From NCBI GenBank assembly GCA_027487905.1, contig JAIYCR010000052.1, forward strand, positions 1-64,000: a stretch of 64,000 bases of DNA. The letters are read 5' to 3'. Below the pieces are notes generated by a model. The model was not told the DNA's origin and searched no databases. It was given only the letters and a program-made list of their open reading frames with translations. Positions 29,047-38,960 of the stretch are shown in pieces. Each line of letters opens with the position of its first letter. Position 1 is the first letter of the stretch. The position numbers and the translations under genes are program-made. This DNA is from Rubrivivax sp. GTDB taxonomy: Bacteria; Pseudomonadota; Gammaproteobacteria; Burkholderiales; Burkholderiaceae_C.

Positions 29047-31159
29047 GCGCGCCGCCGTCAGCGCCCTGGCCGTTCAGGCGCTGCCACAGGAAGGCATAGG
29101 CGAGCGTCTGCCACAACGCCCGCTGGCCGCTGTCGGCGGCACCGGCATGCCCGCCTTCGGTGTTTTCCCAATACAGCACCGCCTGGCCCGCGGCCCGCAG
29201 CCGCCAGGCCATGCGGCGGGCGTGCGCGGGGTGCACCCGGTCGTCGCGGGTGCTGGTGAGCAGCAGCATCGGGGGCAGGCGCGTGCCGGCTGGCAGGCGG
29301 TCCAGGGCCTGCAAGGGGCTGTAGCGGCCGATGAAGGCCCAGTCTGCCGGGTCGTCCGGGTCGCCGTATTCGGCCATCCAGGACGCGCCGGCCAGCAGCC
29401 GGTGGTAGCGGCGCATGTCCAGCAGCGGCACCTCGCACACCACCGCGCCGAAGAGCTCGGGCCGCTGCAGCATCACTGCACCCACCAGCAAGCCGCCATT
29501 GCTGCCGCCCTGGATGCCCAGCTGCCCGGGGGTCGTCAGCCCGCGCTCGATCAGGTGCTCGGCCACGGCAGCGAAGTCGTCGAAGGCGCGCTGCCGGTGC
29601 TCGCGCAGCGCCGCCTGGTGCCAGGCGGGGCCGAACTCCCCACCGCCGCGGATGTTGGCCACCGCATAGCGCCCGCCACGCTGCAGCCAGCCCAGCCCGA
29701 CGCTGGCCGGGTAGCCCGGGGTGAGGCTGATCTCGAAGCCGCCGTAGCCATACAGCAGCGTGGGCCGCGGCTGCGCATCCGCCGCCTCGGGCCCGACGAG
29801 GAAGTAAGGCACCCGCGTGCCGTCGGCGGAGGTCGCGAAAGCCTGCTCGACCTGCAGACCTGCGGCGTCGAACTGCGGGGGCAGGGCCTGCAGGCGCACG
29901 GCCTCATCGCTGCCCACGCGGTGCAGCCAGCGCGCGGGCGGCTCCAGGTAGCCGCTGCGCACCACGGCATAGGCATCGGCCAGCGGGTCGTCCGCCACCA
30001 TCGGGTCGTGCCAGGCGTTCACCGACAGCGTGGCCGGTGCCCCCTGCGGCACCGCCCTGCGCTGCCACGCGCCGCCGGGCTCGGCCGGTTCGCGCCACTC
30101 CTCGATGCGACTGACCACCTGGTCGAGCAGTTGCAGCACCAGCGCATCGCGGGTGCAGTCCCAGCCCTGCAGGGCCTGGCCGGCAGCGGGCAGGAAGAGC
30201 GGCGTCCAGCGGGCCGGCGCCCGCGGCTCGCCGGGGGGCGAAGCCCTGCTGGAGGCACCGACGGCGGGTGCCGGGGCCACCAGCAGCGCGCCGGCCGGCC
30301 AGTCGTCGCCACCCAGCCGCGCGGGGCTGCGCAGTTCCATCAGCGCATGGTCCTTCCACAGCACCAGCCGGGCGTCGGATGGCTTGCTCAAGGGGTGCAG
30401 CCGGCCGTCCCGCCACTGATGGAGATCGGTCTCGTAGAAGGAGCGTGAGCGACCGACGACCACCCGCTCGTGGCCGGGTGTGGAATCCACCGACGCGAAC
30501 ACCGACACGTCGCCGGGTTCGCCTTCGAAGACGATGGGCGCCGCCGACAGCGGCTCGCCGCGCCGCCAGCTTCGAATCTGGCGCGGATAACCCGAATCGG
30601 TCAGGCTGCCCGGGCCCAGGTCGGTGCCGACCAGCAGCGTGTCGGCATCCAGCCAGACGACGTCCGTCTTGGCCTCGTCGAGCCGGAATCCCTCGGGTAT
30701 GAATCGGCGGCTGGCCGCATCGAACTCCCGCACCGCCACCGCGTCGGCACCGCCGCGCGACAGGCTGACCAGCACACGGTCGGGTGCCGTGGCCAGGGCC
30801 TGCATACCGGCGAAGGTCCAGGCCACGCCCTCCTCGCGGCCGAGCGCGTCGACATCGAGCAGCAGCTCCCAGGGCGGATCCGTCCGCGCCACCGCCTCGA
30901 TGGGCACGCGGCGCCACAGGCCCCGTGGGTGGTCCCTGTCCTGCCAGAAGTTGTAGAAGTGAGCGCCGCGCCGGCTGAGCGAGGGAATGCGGCCGGGAGC
31001 GTCCAGCGCCGCCTGCACGGCCAGGAGGGTCGGCTCGAAATCGGGCCAGGACTGCAGGGCCTGCCGAGCTTCGGCGCTGCGTTGGCGGACCCAGTCCAGT
31101 GCGTCTGGGTCGAGCACGCCTTCGAGGAAGGCGTCCGCAGCGTCAGGGCCGTCGAGCAC
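29021..31159 (-). CDS. Prolyl oligopeptidase family (S9) serine peptidase
   Basis: Two-domain peptidase of 712 aa. An N-terminal beta-propeller (to about residue 420) precedes an alpha/beta hydrolase domain with FLVGPEAADAQPRPTLLYGY and the oxyanion-loop region NIRGGGEFG. The nucleophile is S553 in IQGGSNGGLLV, the Asp lies in STRDDRVHPAHA, and the His in TEGGHAG. The substrates are short peptides, although no signal peptide is visible, so it acts in the cytosol. GTG 31159 directly follows the gshA stop, so it is probably translated from the gshA message. Its 3' end runs 26 bp into the Pat-like gene. Confidence 0.88.
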   Translation of the reverse strand: MLDGPDAADAFLEGVLDPDALDWVRQRSAEARQALQSWPDFEPTLLAVQAALDAPGRIPSLSRRGAHFYNFWQDRDHPRGLWRRVPIEAVARTDPPWELLLDVDALGREEGVAWTFAGMQALATAPDRVLVSLSRGGADAVAVREFDAASRRFIPEGFRLDEAKTDVVWLDADTLLVGTDLGPGSLTDSGYPRQIRSWRRGEPLSAAPIVFEGEPGDVSVFASVDSTPGHERVVVGRSRSFYETDLHQWRDGRLHPLSKPSDARLVLWKDHALMELRSPARLGGDDWPAGALLVAPAPAVGASSRASPPGEPRAPARWTPLFLPAAGQALQGWDCTRDALVLQLLDQVVSRIEEWREPAEPGGAWQRRAVPQGAPATLSVNAWHDPMVADDPLADAYAVVRSGYLEPPARWLHRVGSDEAVRLQALPPQFDAAGLQVEQAFATSADGTRVPYFLVGPEAADAQPRPTLLYGYGGFEISLTPGYPASVGLGWLQRGGRYAVANIRGGGEFGPAWHQAALREHRQRAFDDFAAVAEHLIERGLTTPGQLGIQGGSNGGLLVGAVMLQRPELFGAVVCEVPLLDMRRYHRLLAGASWMAEYGDPDDPADWAFIGRYSPLQALDRLPAGTRLPPMLLLTSTRDDRVHPAHARRMAWRLRAAGQAVLYWENTEGGHAGAADSGQRALWQTLAYAFLWQRLNGQGADGGALTAPSSPA

Positions 31160-32716
31160 TCAGGCCGCCACGCGGTGCGGCATCAGGCTGTCGGAGGACA
31201 CATAGCCCTGCCGGAAGGCCTCGAAGGGCAAGGTGTCGGCGGCCTCGAGCTCGCGCTGCTGCTGCAGCGACTCGCGCACCTGCCGGGCGAACTGCGCCTG
31301 ATCGGCCTCGGTCAGCGGCAGCGCGCGCAGGTGCAGCCGGGCGGCCTCGGAACGGGCGAGCCCGAAGCCGATGTGGCCGCCTGCATGGTCACGCCGCATC
31401 GCCTCGAGCACCTGCGCGCTGGGCAGGCGGCTGAAGTCGGACAGTCGGGCACGCGCATCGGCCAGCGCGCGGGCGTAGGGCGCATCGTTGCGGCGGCCTT
31501 CGCGGGCCGCATCCAGCGCTTCGGCGATCGGCACGCACGACGCCAGCAGCTCGCCGGCCCAGTCCGCCGCGCTGACCAGCCCGTCGCGGCTTTCCAGCTG
31601 CAGGCCCGGCTCCCGGCCGGCACCGGCTACCCGCTCCTGGTTGCGCGCGAGGGCTTCGATCTCCTGGGGCGTGTCGGGCGGGCTGTCGGTGAGCAGGCAG
31701 TGCAGCAGGAACAGGTCCACCAGCCGCAGGGTGCCGGGCTCCACGCCCACCGGGCTCATCGGGTCCAGGTCCAGGCAACGCACCTCGATGTACTCCACCC
31801 CCCGGTCGCGCAGCGCGTGCAGCGGACGCTCGCCCCGGCGCACCACCCGCTTGGGCCGGATCGTTCCGTAGAACTCGTTCTCGATCTGCAGCAGCGTGGG
31901 GGCCAGCTGGTTGTACTCGCCGCCCGGGTTGCGCACGCCCAGCGCGACGTAGTCGGGGTGCGGGCGCGACAGCGCCTCGTGCAGCGACGCCGCATAGCCC
32001 TCCAGGCTGTTGTAGCTCACGCTCAGGGTGGCCTGCGCGTCGCTCTGGTAGCCCAGTCGGCCCATGCGCAGCGAGGTGGCATGCAGCCGCCCGAGCGTGC
32101 CCGGCGCCAGGTGCTCGAGCGGATGCTCGCGGTCGCCGACGAAGCTCTCGCACACCGCAGGTGACGCTCCGGTGAGCAGCAGCAGCACGAAGGCATGGCG
32201 GCGGAAGTTGCGGATGAGCGCGAAGTGCGCATCGTTGTCCAGCCCGGGCAGCGACCAGTTGTAGTGCACGCCGCAGATGGTCTGCATCCGCCGCCCGTAG
32301 CGGTGGCCGAGGCCCATGCGGTAGACGCTCTTGGCGCGGCCGATGTTGGACGTGCCGTAGCGGGCGATCGGGATGGTCTCGTCCACCGGCAGACAGCACG
32401 GCATGCTGGATGCCCACATGCGCTCGTCGCCCAGCGCCCGGTCGACCGCCTGGTGGATGCGGCTGAGCTCGGCCACGGCGGCCTCGGCGCTGCCGTGCAC
32501 GCCAGTGATCAGCTCCAGCTGCGACTCGCTGAAATCGGTGGTGACCGTGGGGTGGGTCAGCGCCGAACCCAGGCTGGCGGGATGGGGGGTGAGGGCCAGG
32601 CGCCCGTCGGGCTGCACCCGCAGGGTCTCTCGCTCCAGCCCGCAGCGGATGCCCGCCAGCCGCTCGGGCGGCAGGGCGGAAAGGGCTCGGGCCAGGGTTG
32701 TGGATGAAGCGGCCAT
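31160..32716 (-). CDS. gshA: Glutamate-cysteine ligase
   Basis: First enzyme of glutathione synthesis, joining Glu and Cys by a gamma-peptide bond with ATP. The 518-residue protein is of the enterobacterial GshA type: GIRCGLERETLRV (metal/glutamate site), TDFSESQLELITG, PCCLPVDETIPIARYG and QTICGVHYNWSLP are all present. Length agrees with E. coli GshA. The start is ATG 32716. The S9 peptidase gene follows without a gap. No gshB is nearby. Confidence 0.95.
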   Translation of the reverse strand: MAASSTTLARALSALPPERLAGIRCGLERETLRVQPDGRLALTPHPASLGSALTHPTVTTDFSESQLELITGVHGSAEAAVAELSRIHQAVDRALGDERMWASSMPCCLPVDETIPIARYGTSNIGRAKSVYRMGLGHRYGRRMQTICGVHYNWSLPGLDNDAHFALIRNFRRHAFVLLLLTGASPAVCESFVGDREHPLEHLAPGTLGRLHATSLRMGRLGYQSDAQATLSVSYNSLEGYAASLHEALSRPHPDYVALGVRNPGGEYNQLAPTLLQIENEFYGTIRPKRVVRRGERPLHALRDRGVEYIEVRCLDLDPMSPVGVEPGTLRLVDLFLLHCLLTDSPPDTPQEIEALARNQERVAGAGREPGLQLESRDGLVSAADWAGELLASCVPIAEALDAAREGRRNDAPYARALADARARLSDFSRLPSAQVLEAMRRDHAGGHIGFGLARSEAARLHLRALPLTEADQAQFARQVRESLQQQRELEAADTLPFEAFRQGYVSSDSLMPHRVAA

Positions 32717-33016
32717 GGTGTGGGGACGGTGATCGGCAAGTGCGACGCCTGCAATCGACGCTCGCGCAGAGCCGATGGGTGGGCCGGAGCTCTGTTCGGA
32801 CCGCCTGCGGCGGCTTCATTGGACAGGCCCAGTGTGACAAGGCCGCAGCCGCAGAAGTGCGGCCCGCGGCCCGGGGCAGGCAAAGGCGGAGAGGGGGCGG
32901 TGGCGGGGAGGCGGTGGAAAGAGACGGCCGACCTGAAGGATAGCTGCCCTCGGGCGCGGCTGCAGGCCGCGCCGGCCAGCGCCGCCAGCACGCTCACCGG
33001 CCCGCTGCGGCAGGCG
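32717..33016. other. Intergenic region without a recognisable gene
   Basis: This 300-bp gap separates divergent gshA and the GDPD gene. It is GC-rich with purine-rich runs (for example 32885-32920). I see no convincing open frame, strong promoter, PHO box or terminator. Confidence 0.5.
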
Positions 33017-34120
33017 ATGATCGAGCCCATGCGAGTCCCCCACCCTGCCCTCCAAGGGCCCGGATCCGCCCGGCGCCCTTTCCTCCTCGCGCTGGCGCGC
33101 ACAGCGCTCGGCGCGAGTGCCCTGGGAACCTGGCCGGTGCAGGGCGCTCGGGCTGCCGTTGCAGGCCCGCCCCGTCAGGCCAGCGAGACCCGTCGTCTGG
33201 AGCTCCAGGGCCACCGGGGTGCCCGCGGGCTGGTACCCGAAAGCACGCTGGAGGGCTTCGCCCGGGCGCTGGAGATCGGCGTGGACACGCTGGAGCTGGA
33301 CACCGGCATCACGTCCGACGGCGTCGTCGTCGTGCACCACGACCGCCGCCTGAACCCGGACCACACCCGCGATGCGGACGGCCGCTTCATCGAGACGCCC
33401 GGCGCGCTGCTCCATGCCCTGCGGTGGTCGGACCTGGCCAGCCTGGACGTGGGCCGGGCCCGCCCGGGCAGCCGCACCGCGTCCCAGTTCCCTCGGCAGC
33501 AGCCGCTGGACGGCGCGCGCATCCCGACCCTGCGTCAGGTGCTCGAACTCGCGTTGCGGGCCGGGCCCCCAGGCCTGCAGCTGAACATCGAGACCAAGCT
33601 GTCGCCCCTCGCCGCGCAGGAGACGCTGCCGCCCGAACCGTTCGTGCGCCTGCTGCTGCGCGACTTGCGCGAGGCCGGCCTGCTGGGCCGCAGCACCATC
33701 CAGAGCTTTGACTGGCGAACCCTGCGGGAGGTGCAGCGCCAGGCGCCTGGCGTGCGGACGGCCTGCCTGACCAGCCAGCAGCCCCAGGGCCCCGGTCTCG
33801 CCGATGGCATATGGACAGCCGGTCTGCGCCTGGCCGACCACGGCAGCGCGCCCCGGATGGTCAAGTCCGCGGGCGCTCAGGTCTGGTCGCCCTTCCACGG
33901 CGACGTGGATGCCGCCAACATCGCCGAGGCCCAGGCACTGGGCCTGAGGGTGGCCGTCTGGACCGTCAACGACCCGCGCCTGATGGACCGCCTGATCGAC
34001 CTGGGCGTGGACGCGCTGATCACCGACGAACCCGACCGCGCGCGCGAGGTGATGGCCCGGCGCGGCTTGCCGCTGCCCCCGCCAGGCGCTGCCCGGGCGA
34101 ACGAGGCCCGCGGCCGCTGA
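33017..34120 (+). CDS. Glycerophosphodiester phosphodiesterase, exported
   Basis: Protein of 367 residues of the GDPD family, which hydrolyses glycerophosphodiesters to glycerol 3-phosphate and an alcohol. The catalytic H66 sits in LQGHRGARG; ELDTGITSDG and VVHHDRRLNPDHT supply the metal and second-His motifs. The N-terminus has a Tat-like motif (ARRPFLLALARTAL) and an AxA region (GARAAVAG), so it is probably periplasmic. ATG 33017 is chosen; 33029 is possible. Exported GlpQ-type enzymes are often Pho-controlled, but I found no PHO box upstream. Confidence 0.88.
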   Translation: MIEPMRVPHPALQGPGSARRPFLLALARTALGASALGTWPVQGARAAVAGPPRQASETRRLELQGHRGARGLVPESTLEGFARALEIGVDTLELDTGITSDGVVVVHHDRRLNPDHTRDADGRFIETPGALLHALRWSDLASLDVGRARPGSRTASQFPRQQPLDGARIPTLRQVLELALRAGPPGLQLNIETKLSPLAAQETLPPEPFVRLLLRDLREAGLLGRSTIQSFDWRTLREVQRQAPGVRTACLTSQQPQGPGLADGIWTAGLRLADHGSAPRMVKSAGAQVWSPFHGDVDAANIAEAQALGLRVAVWTVNDPRLMDRLIDLGVDALITDEPDRAREVMARRGLPLPPPGAARANEARGR

Positions 34121-34184
34121 GGCTCGGCCACAATCGCCGCCGCTTCCCCATCACCGACCCGGCGCCCCGTCGCCGCCCCACGCC

Positions 34185-34502
34185 ATGCCCACCGAAAGCC
34201 TTTCCGCCGCACAGGTCCAGACCCGCGCCAACGTCTACTTCGAAGGCCGCTGCATCAGCCACAGCCTCACGCTGGCCGATGGCACGCGCAAGAGCGTGGG
34301 CGTCGTCCTCGCGGCCACGCTCACCTTCAACACGGCCGCCGCCGAGGTCATGGAGTGCGTGGCCGGCGCCTGCGAATACCGGCTCACGCCGGAGGGTCCG
34401 TGGCAGGCAAGCGGCCCCGGCGAGCGCTTCGAGGTCGCAGCCAACAGCCGCTTCGACATCCGCGTGGCCGACCAGTACCACTACATCTGCCACTTCGCCT
34501 GA
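34185..34502 (+). CDS. ppnP: Pyrimidine/purine nucleoside phosphorylase
   Basis: Single-cupin enzyme of 105 aa (YaiE/PpnP family) that phosphorolyses several nucleosides to base and ribose 1-phosphate. Family motifs seen are RANVYFEGRCISHSL, LTFNTAAAEVMECVAG, and the C-terminal FDIRVADQYHYICHFA. Length is that of the family (about 94-105). The start is ATG 34185. It converges on murB with a 9-bp gap. A CACAATCG element at 34129-34136 could be its -10. Confidence 0.93.
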   Translation: MPTESLSAAQVQTRANVYFEGRCISHSLTLADGTRKSVGVVLAATLTFNTAAAEVMECVAGACEYRLTPEGPWQASGPGERFEVAANSRFDIRVADQYHYICHFA

Positions 34503-34511
34503 GGCAGCCCC

Positions 34512-35528
34512 TCAGACGACCACCGGCTCGGGTTCCAGGCGGATCCCGAAGCGGCCGTAGACGCTTTCCTGGATGGCCCGGGCCAGCGTCATCACCTCGC
34601 TGCCGATGGCCGCGCCGCGGTTGACCAGCACCAGCGCCTGTCGTTCGTAGACGCCGGCTTCGCCCACCGTCTTGCCCTTCCATCCGCAGGCGTCGATCAT
34701 CCAGCCGGCCGCCAGCTTCACGCTGCCGTCGGGCAGCGGGTAGTGGACGATCTCCGGGTCGCGGCCGATGATGTCCCGGCACTGCTCGGCGCTGACCACC
34801 GGGTTCTTGAAGAAGCTGCCCGCGTTGCCGATGCGCTCGGGGTCGGGCAGCTTGGCCCTGCGGATGTCGCACACCCAGTCGAAGATCTGCCGCGGCGACG
34901 GGTCTTTCACGCCCGCCTCGTCGCGCTTGCGCTCCAGGTCCAGGTAGCCCAGCACCGGCTGCCAGGGGCGAGGCAGCCGCAAGCGCACCCGCGTGATCAC
35001 GCTGCGTCCGGCCAGCGCGTGCTTGAACACGCTGTCGCGATAGCCGAAGGCGCAGACCTGCGCTCCGATGGTCACCGAACGACCGGTCACCAGGTCCACC
35101 GCGTCGAGGGAATCGAAGCGATCGCGCAGCTCCACGCCATAGGCCCCGATGTTCTGCACCGGGCAGGCGCCGACGGTGCCGGGGATCAGCGCGAGGTTCT
35201 CCAGCCCCCCCAGGCCCTGGTCCAGCGTCCAGGCGACGAAGGCGTGCCAGTTCTCCCCGGCGCCGGCCTCCACGATGACCGCATCGTCCCGCTCGCCCAC
35301 CACGCGGCGCCCCGGCACCTCGATCTTGAGCACCAGCTGCGGCATGTCGCGGGTCAGGATGATGTTGCTGCCGCCACCGAGGATGAACTTGGGCGCGCGG
35401 CCGTGCACCGGGTGGTCCACCACGCGCCGCACGTCGGCGTCGCTGCGGATGCGCACGAGCGTGTCGGCCACCGCGGGCAGGCCGAAGGTGTTGTAGGGCT
35501 TGAGGCTGACGCCATGTTCGAGCTGCAT
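34512..35528 (-). CDS. murB: UDP-N-acetylmuramate dehydrogenase
   Basis: FAD enzyme that reduces UDP-GlcNAc-enolpyruvate to UDP-MurNAc in peptidoglycan precursor synthesis. The 338-residue protein is of the long type I form: [10 protein letters not shown] at the N-terminus, [12 protein letters not shown] and [24 protein letters not shown] for FAD. The catalytic Ser is in [11 protein letters not shown], and the C-terminus has [16 protein letters not shown]. The start is ATG 35528, divergent from yajQ across 83 bp. It is not in the usual mur cluster, which is common for murB in this order. Confidence 0.95.
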   Translation of the reverse strand: MQLEHGVSLKPYNTFGLPAVADTLVRIRSDADVRRVVDHPVHGRAPKFILGGGSNIILTRDMPQLVLKIEVPGRRVVGERDDAVIVEAGAGENWHAFVAWTLDQGLGGLENLALIPGTVGACPVQNIGAYGVELRDRFDSLDAVDLVTGRSVTIGAQVCAFGYRDSVFKHALAGRSVITRVRLRLPRPWQPVLGYLDLERKRDEAGVKDPSPRQIFDWVCDIRRAKLPDPERIGNAGSFFKNPVVSAEQCRDIIGRDPEIVHYPLPDGSVKLAAGWMIDACGWKGKTVGEAGVYERQALVLVNRGAAIGSEVMTLARAIQESVYGRFGIRLEPEPVVV

Positions 35529-35611
35529 GGCAGAATTTTCGGCCCTTTCCGCCGCAGGCCTGCAGACGCGACGTCCCGCAGGTGCTGCAGCCCCATCCCA
35601 AGGATCTGCCC

Positions 35612-36100
35612 ATGCCCAGCTTCGACACCGTTCTCGAACCCGACCTCGTGGAGGTGAAGAACGCGGTCGAGCAGACCGCCAAGGAGATCGGCACGCGCTT
35701 CGACTTCAAGGGCTCGTCGGCCAAGGTGGAGCTCAAGGAGAAGGAGATCACCGTCTGGGCCGACAGCGACTTCCAGATCGGCCAGGTGATGGACATCCTG
35801 ATCGCCAAGATGACCAAGCGCTCGGTGGACGTCCGCTTCCTGGACCGCAGTGCCAAGATCGAGAAGATCGGCGGCGACAAGGTCAAGCAGCTGATCACCG
35901 TCAAGAGCGGCATCGACACCGAAACCGCCAAGAAGATCCAGACGCTCATCAAGCAGAGCAAGATGAAGGTGCAGGCGTCCATCCAGGGGGACACGGTTCG
36001 CATCACCGGCGGCAAGCGCGACGACCTGCAGGCGGCCATCGCCCTGCTGCGGGCCCAGGTCACCGACGCGCCGCTGAGCTTCGAGAACTTCCGTGACTGA
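35612..36100 (+). CDS. yajQ: YajQ-family nucleotide-binding protein
   Basis: Small cytosolic protein of 162 aa with two ferredoxin-like repeats. Relatives bind cyclic di-GMP or act as regulators. Family motifs seen are [29 protein letters not shown] and [16 protein letters not shown]. The start is ATG 35612; an in-frame TTG 30 bp earlier has no family support. The following aspartic protease gene starts inside its last codons (GTG 36093). Confidence 0.92.
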   Translation: MPSFDTVLEPDLVEVKNAVEQTAKEIGTRFDFKGSSAKVELKEKEITVWADSDFQIGQVMDILIAKMTKRSVDVRFLDRSAKIEKIGGDKVKQLITVKSGIDTETAKKIQTLIKQSKMKVQASIQGDTVRITGGKRDDLQAAIALLRAQVTDAPLSFENFRD

Positions 36101-36842
36101 GGAGACCCGCCGGGCGGGCGCCGCATCGCAGGCCCTGTCGGTGCTGCTTGCCCCTGCCCTGCTGGGCTTCACGCTGCTCGCCTTCGCGCCCGGCGCCGCC
36201 GCCCAGACGGCCCCGCCTGCGGGAGCCGCACCGGCCGGTGAAGCGGCGCCACGGGTGGCCTTGAGCGGCCGCTTCGGCGACCGCGCCCTGATCGTGGTGA
36301 ACGGTCGTGCGCACACGGTGGCGGTGGGCGACACCGTCGAGGGCGTGCGCCTGCTGGGCTGGCGCGACGACGCCGCGCAGCTTCAGGTGGGCACGCAGCG
36401 CCTGTCGCTGCGCGTCGGTGGCGCACCGGTGGACCTGACCCGCGCGGCCCCCGACGCCGGCCTGGCCGACGGGCCTTCGCGGGTGGTGCTGCAAGCCGAT
36501 GCCGGCGGGCATTTCACCGGCAGCGGCAGCATCAACGGCCGCAGCACGCGCTTCATGGTGGACACCGGCGCGACGCTGGTGGCCCTCTCGCAGGCCGAGG
36601 CCGACCGCCTGGGCATTGCCTTCCGCGATGCCGCACGCGGCACCGCGAACACCGCCAACGGCGAGGTTCCGGTGCACCGCGTGGTGCTGCAGACCGTGCG
36701 CCTCGGCGGCGTGGAGGTGCCGCGGGTCGAGGCGGTGATCCTGCCCGCAGCCCTGCCGCATGTGCTGCTGGGCAACAACTTCCTCGAGCGCTTCACGATG
36801 CAGCGCGAAGACGGCCGCATGACGCTGCAGCGGCGCCCCTGA
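36093..36842 (+). CDS. Retropepsin-like aspartic protease (TIGR02281 type)
   Basis: Clan AA protein of 249 residues. The hydrophobic N-terminus ([19 protein letters not shown]) is a signal peptide or anchor, followed by an Ala/Pro linker, an SH3-like N-terminal domain (about 55-115) and the protease domain. The catalytic Asp is D157 in [14 protein letters not shown], and the flap/dimer motif [11 protein letters not shown] is near the end. Such proteins act in the periplasm on unknown targets. GTG 36093 overlaps yajQ by 8 bp, so expression may be coupled. Confidence 0.85.
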   Translation: MTEETRRAGAASQALSVLLAPALLGFTLLAFAPGAAAQTAPPAGAAPAGEAAPRVALSGRFGDRALIVVNGRAHTVAVGDTVEGVRLLGWRDDAAQLQVGTQRLSLRVGGAPVDLTRAAPDAGLADGPSRVVLQADAGGHFTGSGSINGRSTRFMVDTGATLVALSQAEADRLGIAFRDAARGTANTANGEVPVHRVVLQTVRLGGVEVPRVEAVILPAALPHVLLGNNFLERFTMQREDGRMTLQRRP

Positions 36843-36910
36843 GCCTGCGCCCTTGGGCCTGCGCGCCGGCCGCCAGACGCCCCACCCGGGAGCGCCTCGC
36901 GGGGGCGGAT

Positions 36911-38806
36911 TCAGCGGGCCAGGAGCTCCTGCACCTGGCGCAGCGTGGACGGATCCTCGATGGTGGTGAGGTCGCCCGGGTCGCGGCCCTCGCACACCGC
37001 CTGGATGGCGCGGCGAAGCATCTTGCCCGAGCGGGTCTTGGGCAGCGCGGTGACGAATCGCACCCGGGCCGGGCGGGCCACCGCGCCGAGCTGGCCGTCC
37101 ACGAGCTTCATCACCTCGCCCTCCAGCGCCAGCCGGGAGGCTTCGTCCGGAATGCGTGCGGCGTCCTTCACCACGGCGAAGGCCATCGCCACCTGCCCCT
37201 TGAGGGCATCGGCCACGCCCACCACGGCCACCTCGGCAATGGCCGGGTGGCTGGAGATGCTTTCCTCGATCTCGCGGGTTCCAAGCCGGTGGCCGGCCAC
37301 GTTGATCACGTCGTCGGTGCGCCCGAGGATGAAGAAGTAGCCATCGGCATCGCGGATGCCCCAGTCGAAGGTGCTGTAGACCTGCCGGCCCGGAATGCTC
37401 GACCAGTAGGTCTTGACGAAGCGGGCGTCGTCACGCCAGACGGTCTGCATGCAGCCCGGGGGCAGCGGCCCCTCGATGGCCACCACACCCTTCTGCCCGG
37501 GCCCTTCGAGGGTCTCGCCGGTGGCCTCGTCGATCAGCTTGACGTCATAGCCGTACATCGCCAGCCCGGGGCTTCCGAACTTGCTGGCCTTGCGCTCCAC
37601 GCCGTTGGCGATGGCCAGGATGGGCCAGCCCGTCTCGGTCTGCCAGTAGTTGTCGATGATGGGCTTGCCGAGCGACTGGGCGATCCAGGTCGCGGTGGGT
37701 TCGTCCAGCGGTTCGCCGGCGAGGAACAGGGCCTGCAGAGAGGACAGGTCGTGGCGCGACAGCAGCGCCGGGTCCTGCTTCTTCAGCACCCGCACCGCCG
37801 TGGGGGCGCTGAACATCACGCTGACCTTGTACTTCTCCACCAGCTGCCACCAGATGGCGGCGTCGGGGCGGGTGGGCAGCCCTTCGTAGAGGATGGTGGC
37901 CATGCCGGCGATCAGCGGGCCGTAGACGATGTAGCTGTGGCCCACCACCCAGCCGATGTCGCTGGTGCAGAAGAAGGTCGAGCCCTTCTTGCCCTCGAAG
38001 ATGTGCTTCATGCTGGCGGCCAGCGCGACGGCATAGCCGCCGGTGTCGCGCTGCACGCCCTTGGGCTTGCCGGTGGTGCCGCTGGTGTAGAGCGTGTAGC
38101 TCGGCGCGGTGGATTCGACCCAGGTGCAAGGCACCACCGTGTCCAGGTTCGCCTCGCGCAGCGGCGCGTAGTCGGCGTCGCGGCCCTGCACCCGCTCGAA
38201 GGGCGCCAGGCCCCGGTCGACCATCAGCACGCGCTGCGGCTTGTGCGAAGACAGGCGGATGGCCTCGTCGAGCAGGCCCTTGTAGGGCACGACCTTGCCG
38301 CCACGGCTGCCGGCGTCGGTGCTGACGATGACGGTGGGCTCGGCATCCTCGATGCGGCTGGCCAGGCTCACGCTGGCAAAGCCGCCGAAGACCACCGAAT
38401 GCACCGCGCCGATGCGCGCGCAGGCGAGCATGGCGAACACGGCCTGCGGAATCATCGGCATGTACAGCAGCACCCGGTCGCCGGTCTTCACGCCCAAGGA
38501 CAGCAGCACCGCCGCCATGCGCTGGACTTCGGCGTGCAGCTCGCCAAAGGTGTAGACCTGCTCGACGTCGACCTCGGTGGACACGAAGATCAGCGCCCGC
38601 GCATCCGGCTGCGTGGCCGCGTGGCGATCCACCGCGTTGTGGCACAGGTTGGTGCGGCCACCCACGAACCAGCGGGCGAAGGGCGGGTTGGTGTAGTCGC
38701 AGACCTGGGTGTAGGGCGTCTGCCAGTCGATCAGCGCTGCCTGCTCAGGCCAGAAGCCCTCCCGGTCGGCGATGGATCGGGCGTGGAAGTCGGCGTAGGC
38801 GGGCAT
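36911..38806 (-). CDS. prpE: Propionate-CoA ligase
   Basis: Acetyl-CoA synthetase-like enzyme of 631 aa that activates propionate to propionyl-CoA. The phosphate loop YTSGTTGKPKGVQRDTGGYA carries the QRD-GGYA variant characteristic of PrpE rather than Acs. YWQTETGWPI and STFDWGIRDADGYFFILGR are also present. The C-terminal lysine in PKTRSGKMLRRAI is the site that Pat enzymes acetylate. ATG 38806 is chosen because MPAYADFHARS matches the family start. acuI lies upstream on the same strand (154 bp), which makes a propionyl-CoA-forming pair. Confidence 0.92.
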   Translation of the reverse strand: MPAYADFHARSIADREGFWPEQAALIDWQTPYTQVCDYTNPPFARWFVGGRTNLCHNAVDRHAATQPDARALIFVSTEVDVEQVYTFGELHAEVQRMAAVLLSLGVKTGDRVLLYMPMIPQAVFAMLACARIGAVHSVVFGGFASVSLASRIEDAEPTVIVSTDAGSRGGKVVPYKGLLDEAIRLSSHKPQRVLMVDRGLAPFERVQGRDADYAPLREANLDTVVPCTWVESTAPSYTLYTSGTTGKPKGVQRDTGGYAVALAASMKHIFEGKKGSTFFCTSDIGWVVGHSYIVYGPLIAGMATILYEGLPTRPDAAIWWQLVEKYKVSVMFSAPTAVRVLKKQDPALLSRHDLSSLQALFLAGEPLDEPTATWIAQSLGKPIIDNYWQTETGWPILAIANGVERKASKFGSPGLAMYGYDVKLIDEATGETLEGPGQKGVVAIEGPLPPGCMQTVWRDDARFVKTYWSSIPGRQVYSTFDWGIRDADGYFFILGRTDDVINVAGHRLGTREIEESISSHPAIAEVAVVGVADALKGQVAMAFAVVKDAARIPDEASRLALEGEVMKLVDGQLGAVARPARVRFVTALPKTRSGKMLRRAIQAVCEGRDPGDLTTIEDPSTLRQVQELLAR

Positions 38807-38960
38807 CGGGTCTCCTGAATATTGAATTGGAATCGGGCGGCCGGTGCCGGGCCAGCGGACCTGCAGCACACAGCCCCGCCGGCCTCGCCGTCGCACCCCT
38901 CATTTCAGGCAAGGGGACTGACGATCCACTGACGTCTCCGATGTGACACGCGTCGGCGCG

